In this document: positions 1-7,855 of the stretch, in pieces
How positions within the stretch are numbered: the first letter of the stretch is position 1
Layout of the letters: each line of letters opens with the position of its first letter
Assembly (NCBI GenBank): GCA_964478775.1
Contig: CAYZJC010000028.1
Location: 1-21,397 of the forward strand
Length of the DNA: 21,397 bases
From: PNMQ01 sp964478775
GTDB lineage: Bacteria > Pseudomonadota > Alphaproteobacteria > Paracaedibacterales > CAIOTO01
Reading direction: 5' to 3'
Translations under genes and position numbers: made by a program
The notes under the pieces: generated by a model
Databases searched by the model: none
What the model was told of the DNA's origin: nothing
What the model saw: only the letters and a program-made list of their open reading frames with translations

Positions 1-105
1 TTAACTGATTATTTGTTGTACTATTTTTCCATGCAGCCAATCTATTTTTTACTACATGAACACAATCGTTATTAAAACACATTCTATTAATTAAAGATTT
101 GTCTT

Positions 106-1836
106 TTGGCAAACGAAGCTATAGTCAAACGCTTTCGATTGATACCGCTAGGGTATGGCCTATTATTTACAGTTTTTAGCATTGTCGTGTGGATTTACCT
201 TAGCACCAACACACAGTTCTTTTATGTTTTTTCTAATTGCCATGCCTTACAGCCTTGGTACATACGCCTTTGCAGTATCTGGAGCCATCACGAAACATCC
301 CTCTTCTTTTGGCTAATCACACTAAACTTCGTGGGGATATTTAGCCTTAAAAATATTAAACAACATTTCATCTTAAAAGCCATTAACGTGTCCTTTCTTG
401 CCTATATTTGTATTGACGCGAATATCTTTCTTCCAACGCATAGCCAAGTGCTAACATCAACCAATTTAAACGGACAAGGAATTAACCCCCTACTTTATAA
501 TATCAACAATGTGTGGCACCCACCCCTGTTATATTTAGGTCAATCCTTTTCCTTTATTCCCTTTACCGCAGCATTTACAACACAAGGCAACATCAAAACC
601 TACCATAGACTTTCATTTGCAACCCTTCTTACAGCTATTAGCCTTGGGGGCTTTTGGGCCTACACGCAACTGGGGTGGGGTGGATTTTGGTATTGGGACC
701 CTGTTGAAACGGCATCCCTCCTCCCCCTTCTGCTGACCTTAGTTGTGTTGCATGTACCAGCTCTCATGCGGCAAAAAAACCCTTGGCTTGATGCCCTTCC
801 GTTTACTGCAGTCATCATCAGTATATTTCTGATTAGATCTGGCATTTTAAATTCTGTACACGCATTTGCAAATAACGCCAGTGCTTTTATATTCTTTATA
901 AGCCTTTTAATAATCATTCTCATTGGTGTGGGTATCCTCATCTACAAGTATCATGGATGGGTCAAAGTTAATAGGCCCTACCTCATGACGGGCATCATGC
1001 TTATTTACTGTGCATTTATAACTTTATTGGTGCTGATTATTGCCCCTTTATTTCATAATCTTCACACATCTCCAACAGTATTCCATCATCTCATTACCCC
1101 TATGGCAGTAATCATCATGGCATTGGTGGTCGTGCATTTTGTGCCTAAGGGTAAGCCTTTTAAAGTATCCCCCATCTTAACGGCAAGCCTGTTTGGCATT
1201 ATGATAACGCTTTACTGTTTTAAAGACATGCCTACATTGTGGCTATTACTTGTAGTGGTTAGCGGCGCTTGCATAGGGGCAATGTGCATCACCTACTGGG
1301 AAAAACCAAAGCTGTCGTTAGGGCATATTGGTGCCTCACTGCTTGCAATTGGCCTTGCTATATTTTACCAACATGAATCAACACAAACCCTACAGTTAAC
1401 GAACATGATGCCAGTAAGCATTGACGTTAACAACCCCAATAAAAAAATTGAAGTGACCGCTCTAGACTTACAAAAAGGTGACTTCGTGGACACCCAAGTC
1501 CTAACGACAACACTCACCCTTCATGGTAAACTCATGACGTTAAAAGCATATAAGCTGTTCTTTCATAATATAAAACAATTTAGAATGCAGGCAGGTTTTA
1601 CCTCACACAAAGGCGTTATTTACCTTATTAGTGCCTTTGAAACACTAACGCCACTTGCGCCGCAAAACTCAACGCAAACACAAGCATGCGTGCTAACGCT
1701 GCATGAACACCATGGTTTGTATTTGGTGATTATAGGCCTGCTGCTATTAGTGCTGTCGACACTACCAAAACCTTATTTCATGAACCTTCACAGATTCATT
1801 GAAGGCTTATGGATGAGACGTAAAAAGAGTCTTTAA
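106..1836 (+). CDS. ccmF: Cytochrome c heme lyase CcmF, N-terminally short
   Basis: CcmF is a multi-span inner-membrane protein that, with CcmH/I, attaches heme to apocytochrome c in system I maturation. The protein has many hydrophobic helices. It carries the tryptophan-rich heme-handling motif WGGFWYWDP at residues 191-199, the family segments WHPPLLYLG (His138) and SVHAFA (His252), and WSHHETS at 59-65. A last membrane helix lies near 537-556. At 576 aa it is shorter than the roughly 650 aa usual for the family. Compared from memory with E. coli CcmF, residue 1 falls about 40 residues in, so the first helix is missing. The start taken is TTG at 106 with a poor ribosome-binding site. The same frame is closed by TAA at 88-90, and ATT at 97 is the only other early choice. 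The family call is firm; the start and functionality are uncertain. The 3' end converges on the next gene. Confidence 0.88.
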   Translation: MANEAIVKRFRLIPLGYGLLFTVFSIVVWIYLSTNTQFFYVFSNCHALQPWYIRLCSIWSHHETSLFFWLITLNFVGIFSLKNIKQHFILKAINVSFLAYICIDANIFLPTHSQVLTSTNLNGQGINPLLYNINNVWHPPLLYLGQSFSFIPFTAAFTTQGNIKTYHRLSFATLLTAISLGGFWAYTQLGWGGFWYWDPVETASLLPLLLTLVVLHVPALMRQKNPWLDALPFTAVIISIFLIRSGILNSVHAFANNASAFIFFISLLIIILIGVGILIYKYHGWVKVNRPYLMTGIMLIYCAFITLLVLIIAPLFHNLHTSPTVFHHLITPMAVIIMALVVVHFVPKGKPFKVSPILTASLFGIMITLYCFKDMPTLWLLLVVVSGACIGAMCITYWEKPKLSLGHIGASLLAIGLAIFYQHESTQTLQLTNMMPVSIDVNNPNKKIEVTALDLQKGDFVDTQVLTTTLTLHGKLMTLKAYKLFFHNIKQFRMQAGFTSHKGVIYLISAFETLTPLAPQNSTQTQACVLTLHEHHGLYLVIIGLLLLVLSTLPKPYFMNLHRFIEGLWMRRKKSL

Positions 1837-1854
1837 ATAAGCTAATCTTATTTA
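1834..1854. terminator. Weak hairpin between convergent genes
   Basis: An 8-bp inverted repeat, TAAATAAG / CTTATTTA, with a 5-base loop spans the stop codons of ccmF (+) and the secreted-protein gene (-), which are only 11 bases apart. The position suits a shared bidirectional terminator. However, the stem is almost all A-T and no clear T-run follows on either strand, so this is a weak candidate. Confidence 0.22.
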
Positions 1855-2678
1855 TAACGTGCGAAACAAATGGTATCTCCATTTGCTAAACCATCACCAT
1901 GCTTTAAAAAGACCTGACCATAAAATGTATAGACATTTCCACTGCCATCAGCATTCATGGGAATATTATAATTAAATGTTGACCCTTTATTCAATTTAAA
2001 GAGCTGAAAGTAAGCATCTAAGTCAGCTTGACTTCTCATCATCCCTTGAAAAGCAGGGTTTCTTGAGTTTACTTTAAAAACACCTTTGCGTGTCCTTTGA
2101 AAGCACACAACGGCGTAGTCTACCGTTGGGCTAACAGGCAGCATAGCAGCAGTCGAATAGGCAGCTATCATTTCATTGTGTCTATACGGCTTAGTAACCC
2201 TCATGACGTTGGCCAAAAACGCTGGTCCGTCTAATGACTCTAAAGAGGTTATAATAGGTTCATCTATGTTTTGAGAAGCCACATGAGCAACTTGATCACC
2301 TGCTTGAGCAGGCGTTGGTGTTGCAACAGGCTGTGAGAAAGGTTGAGAATTTGTTTGGCTCGGCATTAGTCCTACAGTCTGTCCATTAACATCCCCTAAA
2401 TTTTGGTTTTGAGCTGGCGCTGGCACTTGACTTGCAACTTGGCCCGAAACTTCATCTACAACTTGAGCAGGAATTTGAACAGGGGACTGATTATTTTGCC
2501 CACCCACATTTTGACTATTTGAACTAGAAAAACCGCCACCATTAACCGAGCCAATATTCACTGTTCCTGTATACAAAGCTGGCGTAGAGTTCGCATAAAC
2601 AAGCGACGCAAATTGCAGACAAATTGCGCCTCTGACAAACAAAACTAATGCTGAAGGTAAAGTTAGGCTCAGATTCAT
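1848..2678 (-). CDS. Secreted protein of unknown function with low-complexity linker
   Basis: I do not recognise this 276-aa protein. Residues 1-29 look like a Sec signal peptide, with a hydrophobic stretch ending LVYA before Asn30; an Arg at 16 inside the core is unusual. Residues about 30-140 are low complexity, rich in Gln, Asn, Ser, Pro, Gly and Val with repeated short V-x-x-Q style units, and so probably a flexible linker. Residues about 145-276 look globular. The mature part contains only two cysteines, 192 and 271, which could form a disulfide in the periplasm (inference). The ATG at 2678 follows a good AGGAG at 2685-2689. The gene stands alone, with a 169-base gap to aroC upstream and ccmF converging downstream. 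A TTGACA hexamer lies at 2787-2792, but no good -10 follows at normal spacing. Confidence 0.75.
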   Translation of the reverse strand: MNLSLTLPSALVLFVRGAICLQFASLVYANSTPALYTGTVNIGSVNGGGFSSSNSQNVGGQNNQSPVQIPAQVVDEVSGQVASQVPAPAQNQNLGDVNGQTVGLMPSQTNSQPFSQPVATPTPAQAGDQVAHVASQNIDEPIITSLESLDGPAFLANVMRVTKPYRHNEMIAAYSTAAMLPVSPTVDYAVVCFQRTRKGVFKVNSRNPAFQGMMRSQADLDAYFQLFKLNKGSTFNYNIPMNADGSGNVYTFYGQVFLKHGDGLANGDTICFARYK

Positions 2679-2847
2679 TTCAAGCTCCTAAAATATTTAT
2701 TTAAATTCTTTTGTTACTAGCTTAAGTGAATGAAATTAAGAAACCGTTAAAATGATGGGAAACAAAAGGAAATTGTGGTATGTCTTTGTCAATTCACCAT
2801 AGAAAGAACCCTTTTAAATATCTGCTTAAAGAAGCCCCTCTTCAATA

Positions 2848-3942
2848 CTAAAATGTAGTTTCACATTGCCCGCGAAAACGAAGAAGTTGGTCAGCCAGTG
2901 TTAGGGCGAGCATGGCTTCTACGATAGGGCACGCCCTTAGGGCCACGCAAGCATCATGCCTTCCTTCAACCGCGAGCATTATTTCTTCACCGTCATGGCG
3001 GGTTGTATGTCTTGGTTGTAGTGTAGAGCTCGTTGGCTTAAACCCCACCAGTACATTTAATGGTTGGCCTGTTGATATGCCTGCTAAGGTACCCCCTGAA
3101 TGATTGGTGTCAAAAACAACATTGCCATGCGCATCAAATGACATTTCGTCAAAGCCAACATCAGCTGAGGCACAGTCAAATGTTTCCCCAATAGCAACCG
3201 ATTTCACGGCATTAATGCTCATCATTGCTTTTGCAAGTTCGGCATCTAATTTGTCAAAGATAGGTTCTCCTAAGCCTGTTGGTAAATTTAAGGCTTGTGC
3301 AAAAATGACTGCACCGCAAGATTTTCCTGCGGTTTTCAAAGCTTCAAGGTAGGCTTGCCATTGGGGCAACGCCGCAGTAGAGGGGCAATTAAGTGCAGTC
3401 GTTCCCACAAGGTCCCAATCAAAATCTTGTGTTGATATATCCAGCTTTAAGGTTCCAAGTTGTATCACACATGAACGCAGCACAACTGACCTTCCTAGAA
3501 GATGCTCTATAACTTGATGTGCAATGGCACCTGCAGCAACACGCGCAGCTGTTTCCCTCGCAGAGGCTCTACCACCACCGCGATGGTCCACATGCCCATA
3601 CTTTTTATGATAAGTATAGTCACCATGCCCAGGACGAAACACACCTTTTAGGGCGTCATAATCCTTCGACTGATGATTTGTATTGTGAATATAAAACGCA
3701 ATAGGGGTTCCAAGGGTTTTTCCTTCAAATATACCCGACATGATATTAAGTTGATCATCCTCGTTTCTTTGCGTCACAAGGGTGGAGGCTCCGGGACGCC
3801 TTCTGTCCATCATGGTTTGAATGCGGTTGATATCCAGCACAATACCCGGGGGCACACCGTCTAAAATGCCCCCGATAGCTGCACCGTGACTTTCACCAAA
3901 GGTTGTAAGGGTGAATTGTTTTCCAAATGTATTACCGGCCAT
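2848..3942 (-). CDS. aroC: Chorismate synthase
   Basis: This cytoplasmic enzyme converts 5-enolpyruvylshikimate-3-phosphate to chorismate, the last step of the shikimate pathway, using reduced flavin as cofactor. The protein is 364 aa, normal for the bacterial form. It shows the family signatures: GESHG at 16-20 (His19), DRRRPG at 46-51, FRPGHGDYTY from 102 (His106), RGGGRASARET at 121-131, and RHDACVALRACP near the C-terminus. The two histidines match those known to be catalytic in the family. An AAGAGGAA ribosome-binding site sits at 3951-3958 before the ATG. The gene is 18 bases downstream of the ELM1-like gene and probably shares its transcript. No pathway partner lies beside it. Its presence implies the organism still makes its own aromatic precursors. 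Confidence 0.97.
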   Translation of the reverse strand: MAGNTFGKQFTLTTFGESHGAAIGGILDGVPPGIVLDINRIQTMMDRRRPGASTLVTQRNEDDQLNIMSGIFEGKTLGTPIAFYIHNTNHQSKDYDALKGVFRPGHGDYTYHKKYGHVDHRGGGRASARETAARVAAGAIAHQVIEHLLGRSVVLRSCVIQLGTLKLDISTQDFDWDLVGTTALNCPSTAALPQWQAYLEALKTAGKSCGAVIFAQALNLPTGLGEPIFDKLDAELAKAMMSINAVKSVAIGETFDCASADVGFDEMSFDAHGNVVFDTNHSGGTLAGISTGQPLNVLVGFKPTSSTLQPRHTTRHDGEEIMLAVEGRHDACVALRACPIVEAMLALTLADQLLRFRGQCETTF

Positions 3943-3960
3943 AAAATTGTTTCCTCTTCT

Positions 3961-5010
3961 CTATAACATTAACGTTGGGGTGAAAGTTTTTTTTAACAAC
4001 GCATTGACACGATCAGCTTCACGCAGAGGCACAAATGACAGCTGCTCTAATGTGTTCCATATGGAAAACTGCGCTGTATCATGTGCAGCTGCATGGCCAC
4101 CCACCATAATTGCATGTTGACCTTTTAAGATGGAATCATAGAAACTTAAAAACCGTTTATTCTTAATACCAAGGTCCCATATAATTGTTGGTTTTGCAAA
4201 ATAACAAGCTTCACTAATCATGCTCACTGAGTCGCTTGTGATAATTGTAACACTGGATTGCTGCAATACAGCATGATAGGGATTATCTGACTGTTCAGTC
4301 TCATTTAACGAAGGTTGAGGCCATAATGTAAGGTGTGCGTAATCTTTAAACGTGTCTAATATCTGTGTGAGAATCCATTGAGGGGTGCGTCTTGAGCCTA
4401 AGAAATAAAGGTGAAGCTTTTCCTTGTGGGTACACTCAAAAGAATGACATAAATTTTTGATGTATGTACATAAATTGTCAATATCTAAAGCTGTATAAAT
4501 ATGGTGGCGACTGACCCCACCAAGCAAGACGGCTAACGATTTTGGTGCATCGCTTTGCGTTGTAGATATTTTAAAAGCATAAGGGTGGAGCGAGCCTATA
4601 ATTTCAATTAGATTTTGTGTTGTGGTCAAGTTATCGTGACGCGGTGCAATTACTTTATGAAAATAGTGAAGCGGACACCTTGGGTTCAACACCACAAGGG
4701 TGGGAATATTGCGTGCAATACGTGCTGCTATTAAAATAGCCTGACGTCCAGCGGCAATAACACAAGGGATCTGCTCAATGGGTGGCAAATCTTTTAGGGA
4801 CAACAACCAAGACAAAGGAAGCCACCTTGTGATGTGCGGCAATAAGCAGCGCTTCCACAAAGGAAGCTGTATAGGAATAGAAAAAACGTTTGCATCAAGT
4901 CCTTGGGCCATGGGGCCTGCAAGCGCCTCACATTGTCGTAAGGTTCCAATTTTACCTTGATCACAAAAAATTACTACACATCTTTGCATAAATGAGGTTC
5001 TAATCTCCAT
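3961..5010 (-). CDS. ELM1/DUF1022-family protein
   Basis: This 349-aa protein belongs to the family named after the plant mitochondrial fission factor ELM1 (DUF1022/COG3660), which is common in alphaproteobacteria. Its bacterial role is not established; the fold is thought to be glycosyltransferase-like. Family-type segments seen are AAGR at 86-89, APRHD at 122-126, LLGGVSRHH at 162-170, and TSDSVSMISEA at 258-268 followed by AKPTIIWDLG. The last region resembles the donor-binding end of GT-B enzymes (inference). There is no signal peptide, so the protein is probably cytosolic or membrane-associated. The ATG at 5010 lacks a good ribosome-binding site. Met8 (ATG at 4989) is an alternative but is not better placed. 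It lies 15 bases after the NDUFS4-like gene, so coupled translation is possible. Confidence 0.8.
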   Translation of the reverse strand: MEIRTSFMQRCVVIFCDQGKIGTLRQCEALAGPMAQGLDANVFSIPIQLPLWKRCLLPHITRWLPLSWLLSLKDLPPIEQIPCVIAAGRQAILIAARIARNIPTLVVLNPRCPLHYFHKVIAPRHDNLTTTQNLIEIIGSLHPYAFKISTTQSDAPKSLAVLLGGVSRHHIYTALDIDNLCTYIKNLCHSFECTHKEKLHLYFLGSRRTPQWILTQILDTFKDYAHLTLWPQPSLNETEQSDNPYHAVLQQSSVTIITSDSVSMISEACYFAKPTIIWDLGIKNKRFLSFYDSILKGQHAIMVGGHAAAHDTAQFSIWNTLEQLSFVPLREADRVNALLKKTFTPTLML

Positions 5011-5025
5011 ACTTGTGTTGAATTA

Positions 5026-5319
5026 TCAAAAGCGTTGCCCGGCTGTGAAATTTTCACTGTAGCTACGTCTTCTTGCTTTGGTTTTTTCCTCTTCTTCAAT
5101 CACATAACCAAGCTGGTGCTTTTGTGCATATGCAATAGCGCTGTCTTTGTCGTCAAATGTGATGTGTAGTTGCTTTAACGTGTCGGCAGAAGAAGTCCAA
5201 CCTGTCATCATGTCAATCGAAAAATCAGGTTGTGCCACAATTTCGAGCACCCACTGCACTTTCCCTTGCAAACCAGACTGGGTCGCACTCTTGATTGGTT
5301 TAAAAATTCGACAATGCAT
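5026..5319 (-). CDS. NADH dehydrogenase accessory subunit, NDUFS4-like
   Basis: This 97-aa protein matches the ETC complex I subunit family (PF04800), which corresponds to mitochondrial NDUFS4 (18-kDa/AQDQ) and is found in alphaproteobacteria. It probably sits on the peripheral arm of respiratory complex I and helps stabilise the NADH-oxidising module. Visible family traits are Trp23 followed by LE, MTGWTSS at 38-44, a segment F-D-D-K-D-S-A-I-A-Y-A from 55, and the C-terminal SYSENF at 86-91. The length is normal for bacterial members. The ATG at 5319 has only a weak GAG upstream. It is the first gene of the cluster leading to the ELM1-like gene and aroC. A TACAAT hexamer about 40 bases upstream could be a -10 box, but it has no matching -35. 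Confidence 0.88.
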   Translation of the reverse strand: MHCRIFKPIKSATQSGLQGKVQWVLEIVAQPDFSIDMMTGWTSSADTLKQLHITFDDKDSAIAYAQKHQLGYVIEEEEKTKARRRSYSENFTAGQRF

Positions 5320-5648
5320 AGCGTAAACTCGATAGACTTAAAAAACTTATTATTTATTGTAGCGAATCAATCACGTGAAGCCTACGTAATTTTTATATAA
5401 ACAATTTCTAGGAGCGGCAGGCTGTATAGAAGCATCAGCAATTTCCAGTCGTCATACCTACACTTCGAACCTCATGCCTGTAACAAAATTAAATTGGCTA
5501 CGCTATCAAAGCCCTCAATAAGGGTGATCCCCCATTAAAAGAAGTCGCTAAAATGAATAGTGCAAGACATTTGCTTAATTAATTGTGTGGGTATTATGAA
5601 AAGGGTGACGGCATAAAGCAAAAAAGAGATAAACTTCAATAAGGAAAA
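5320..5648. other. 329-base gap with no intact gene
   Basis: This stretch separates the RodZ-like gene from the NDUFS4-like cluster. I find no tRNA shape, strong terminator or intact reading frame. It should contain the promoter of the NDUFS4-ELM1-aroC cluster, and the AT-rich part at 5320-5400 (TATATAAA and TACAAT read on the minus strand) is the likeliest place. Two degenerate copies of CATRCCTRYA lie 20 bases apart at 5453 and 5473. The right half shows a possible decayed coding remnant on the plus strand, listed separately. Confidence 0.6.
5493..5642 (+). pseudogene. Possible decayed Sel1-repeat-like remnant
   Basis: Read on the plus strand in one frame, this stretch gives about 50 codons with a single internal stop (TAA at 5580-5582) and no start. 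The part after the stop reads LCGYYEKGDGIKQKRDKL, which resembles a Sel1-type repeat (pattern LG-x-x-Y-x-x-G-x-G-V-x-x-D). Before the stop, ALNKGDPP repeats the K-G-D element. Normal Sel1 units are 36-38 residues; here the two K-G-D elements are 27 apart, so any resemblance is partial. The piece is short and could be chance. Confidence 0.22.
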
Positions 5649-6290
5649 TCATTCATCAAGAGAAACCATCTCTTCCTCTTGCATCACTGTATCAGCATCA
5701 TCAGAAATATGTAAATCAACATCATCCTCTCTAATCAAAGAGTCTTCTTCCGGTTCAAAATCAACCGCGGTTGGTTCACCTCCACCATCAGCTCTCTCAT
5801 CAGGATTTTGTATTGACGTGACATTTATATTTAATGGGACTTCATTACTTTCACTCAAAAGATATTTAGTATAATAGATAACAATCCCACCTACAAAAAA
5901 TAAAAGCAGGGCCACTATTGCAACAGTCAAGCTCAAGAAATTTTTATTTTCTCGTGGCAAATACATTTTATAATTTTGTTTTACTTGAGCTGCTGTGTCA
6001 TTAGGGTGTGCGAAAAATTCATCTACCATGCAAACAGGCAACCCTAGTGCCCTAGCATAGGTCTTTAAAAAACCGATGACATAAACCTGCCCCGGAAGAA
6101 CATCAAATCTTTCTTCTTCAAGCGCCACAATAAAGCTTGATTGAATTTTTGTAAGAGCCGCAATATGCTGCACTGAATAATTAAGTTCTAGGCGTTGCGT
6201 ACGTAGTCTTAGACCAATTCCTACATCAGTGGTCGTCTTAACTGTCTCTGTTTCATGAGATTGGCATATCGCCTCAGCATTGTGTTGCAT
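5649..6290 (-). CDS. RodZ-like HTH membrane protein with acidic tail
   Basis: This 213-aa protein has the N-terminal Cro/C1-like helix-turn-helix of the RodZ family (HTH_25) at about residues 23-95: G-x-x-L-R near 26-30, then a segment with ALEEERFDVLPGQVYVIGFL (57-76) and TYARALGL. One membrane helix follows at about 118-140. RodZ links MreB to the cell-wall elongation machinery. This form lacks the usual C-terminal beta domain (DUF4115) of full RodZ. Instead, residues 164-213 contain 21 Asp/Glu out of 50 and are probably disordered in the periplasm. A GAGGG ribosome-binding site precedes the ATG at 6290. The gene is 42 bases after htrA and is probably the last gene of the ribosomal-htrA transcript. 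A non-RodZ HTH anchor protein is possible. Confidence 0.75.
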   Translation of the reverse strand: MQHNAEAICQSHETETVKTTTDVGIGLRLRTQRLELNYSVQHIAALTKIQSSFIVALEEERFDVLPGQVYVIGFLKTYARALGLPVCMVDEFFAHPNDTAAQVKQNYKMYLPRENKNFLSLTVAIVALLLFFVGGIVIYYTKYLLSESNEVPLNINVTSIQNPDERADGGGEPTAVDFEPEEDSLIREDDVDLHISDDADTVMQEEEMVSLDE

Positions 6291-6332
6291 ATCTTTCCCT
6301 CGCTAGGTTAGCCCAACCCTTCACTATACCCT

Positions 6333-7835
6333 TTATACAGAAGCTTCCCCACCGCCAGATGCTGAATGACTTAAAGTGATATTGATTGTCAACGTCATTG
6401 TGCCACGCAAAAGAGTCAAAGACAACCTCCTGTTTTTTTCAGCAAGGGCTATGGCCTTCTTTAAGCTACTCTGGTCAAAAACTGGCATATCTGCTACCTT
6501 CAGCAATATATCACCCGTTTGAAATACCTGGGCACTCTCCGTCATCATGCNNNNNNNNNNTAACGTCTGATTTTTATCAGCTTCAGCCTGACCCTCTACT
6601 TCAACCAATAGCCCCCTCGCTTTGGGTTTTACGTTATGACGTTTTTTAATTTCCTGGGTTAACACCTGGAACCTAACCCCTTTTAAGTAAGGGACATCCT
6701 TCATTTCAAACTTCCCTTGAACCAGAACTTCATTTAGCACTTCTGGCATGACGTCAACGGTTAATAATTCCCCTTTACGTATCAGCTTAACCTTAATCCC
6801 CTGACCAGGTATCAATGTCGATTCAACAAAATTGTAATCACTAGCAGCATCAATATCGAACTCATTAATGGCTAAAATGATATCACCTTTAGATACACCA
6901 GCTTTTTTCATTGGTGTACCATTCGCCACTTCAAGCACCTTTACGCCGCACGTAGGCTTTAACTGTAAAGCTTTTGCTTCTTCTTGGATTTGAGATTGGG
7001 TTAACGTTTCAAGGTCGACAATACCCAATTGAACACTTTTGGTTTTGCTGATAAACTTTTGTAAGTACAGCACAATTAAGTCTGAAGGAATTGCAAAACC
7101 AACACCATTAGACCCGCCGCCTTTTGAATAAATGGCATTATTAATTCCTATAAGGTTCCCAAACCTGTCAACCAACGCACCACCGGAATTTCCTGGGTTT
7201 ACAGCAGCATTATGTTGTATCACAACGGGTGATGGTGAATCTTGTGACACTCTAAAACGTCGCTTATTTGCCGAGACAATCCCATTAGTGAAATTTTGCC
7301 CCAAATTAAATGAGTTTCCTAATGCCGCAACAGGCATTCCATTTTTAATATCCTTACTAGCCCCTATTTTGAGATGGGGTAAACTTTGAACGCCTTCAAT
7401 TTTCAAAAAAGCCAAGTCAACATCGCTATAAACGGCCAACACTTTTGCATCATAGCTGCGTCCATCAGCCAAATGCACAACTATTTTTTCAGCGCCATCC
7501 ACAACGTGCGCACATGAAAGCAACATACCATCAGGAGAGATGAGCACTGCAGAGCCACTTGATTTTACAACACCGCGCATTTGCCGGCCCGCAAATAAAT
7601 CCATCCCACCGAAAAAGGGCTGAAAGAACGGGTCACTTAAAAAAACATTGTTTTGTGATTGCGTTTCAATATCAACAACCGCTGGTGCGGCAAACTCAGC
7701 AAGTTTCGAAAAATCAGCGTCTTCAATTAAACTGACCCTATTTTCGTTTGATGCCACAAAAAAAGCCGGGCTTTGTGAAAAGCCAGGCTTTAATGTCATC
7801 AACACGAAACAAACAAATAAAATCTGCTTCATCAT
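6333..7835 (-). CDS. HtrA/DegP-type periplasmic serine protease (internal N gap)
   Basis: HtrA proteases degrade or refold damaged envelope proteins. Residues 1-20 are a signal peptide. The trypsin-like domain carries the catalytic triad His110 (in SCAHVVD), Asp140 (before LAFLK) and Ser217 (in NPGNSGGA). PDZ1 spans about 265-365 and PDZ2 about 380-490. The cysteine before His110 replaces the Asn usual in DegP. Ten Ns at 6551-6560 interrupt the start of PDZ2. The frame reads on across them, giving about 500 aa, but the true gap size is unknown. The start is the first of two tandem ATGs (7835), with AAGGAT about 7-9 bases before it. It lies 20 bases after rplQ, so it is probably co-transcribed with the ribosomal block. 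I cannot decide between the DegP, DegQ and MucD names. Confidence 0.93.
   Translation of the reverse strand: MMKQILFVCFVLMTLKPGFSQSPAFFVASNENRVSLIEDADFSKLAEFAAPAVVDIETQSQNNVFLSDPFFQPFFGGMDLFAGRQMRGVVKSSGSAVLISPDGMLLSCAHVVDGAEKIVVHLADGRSYDAKVLAVYSDVDLAFLKIEGVQSLPHLKIGASKDIKNGMPVAALGNSFNLGQNFTNGIVSANKRRFRVSQDSPSPVVIQHNAAVNPGNSGGALVDRFGNLIGINNAIYSKGGGSNGVGFAIPSDLIVLYLQKFISKTKSVQLGIVDLETLTQSQIQEEAKALQLKPTCGVKVLEVANGTPMKKAGVSKGDIILAINEFDIDAASDYNFVESTLIPGQGIKVKLIRKGELLTVDVMPEVLNEVLVQGKFEMKDVPYLKGVRFQVLTQEIKKRHNVKPKARGLLVEVEGQAEADKNQTLXXXXMMTESAQVFQTGDILLKVADMPVFDQSSLKKAIALAEKNRRLSLTLLRGTMTLTINITLSHSASGGGEASV
6551..6560. other. Assembly gap (10 N) inside htrA
   Basis: A run of ten Ns splits the codons for the second PDZ domain of the HtrA protease. 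Ten is a common placeholder length for a gap of unknown size, so the four undefined residues at about 426-429 should not be counted as real. Confidence 0.95.
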
Positions 7836-7855
7836 GATGGAAATCCTTTTGAGAG

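Noticed and set aside
1..75. Open frame from the left edge to TAA at 73-75 (plus strand)
   Set aside because: Could be the 3' end of an upstream gene, but only 24 codons are visible and they match no family I know; nor do they look like the missing CcmF N-terminus.
2787..2792. TTGACA (minus strand) upstream of the secreted-protein gene
   Set aside because: Perfect -35 hexamer, but at 15-18 base spacing the sequence is C/T-rich with no TATAAT-like -10.
2833..2845. GAAG/CTTC hairpin with TTT after aroC (minus strand)
   Set aside because: Stem of only 4 bp; too weak to call a terminator.
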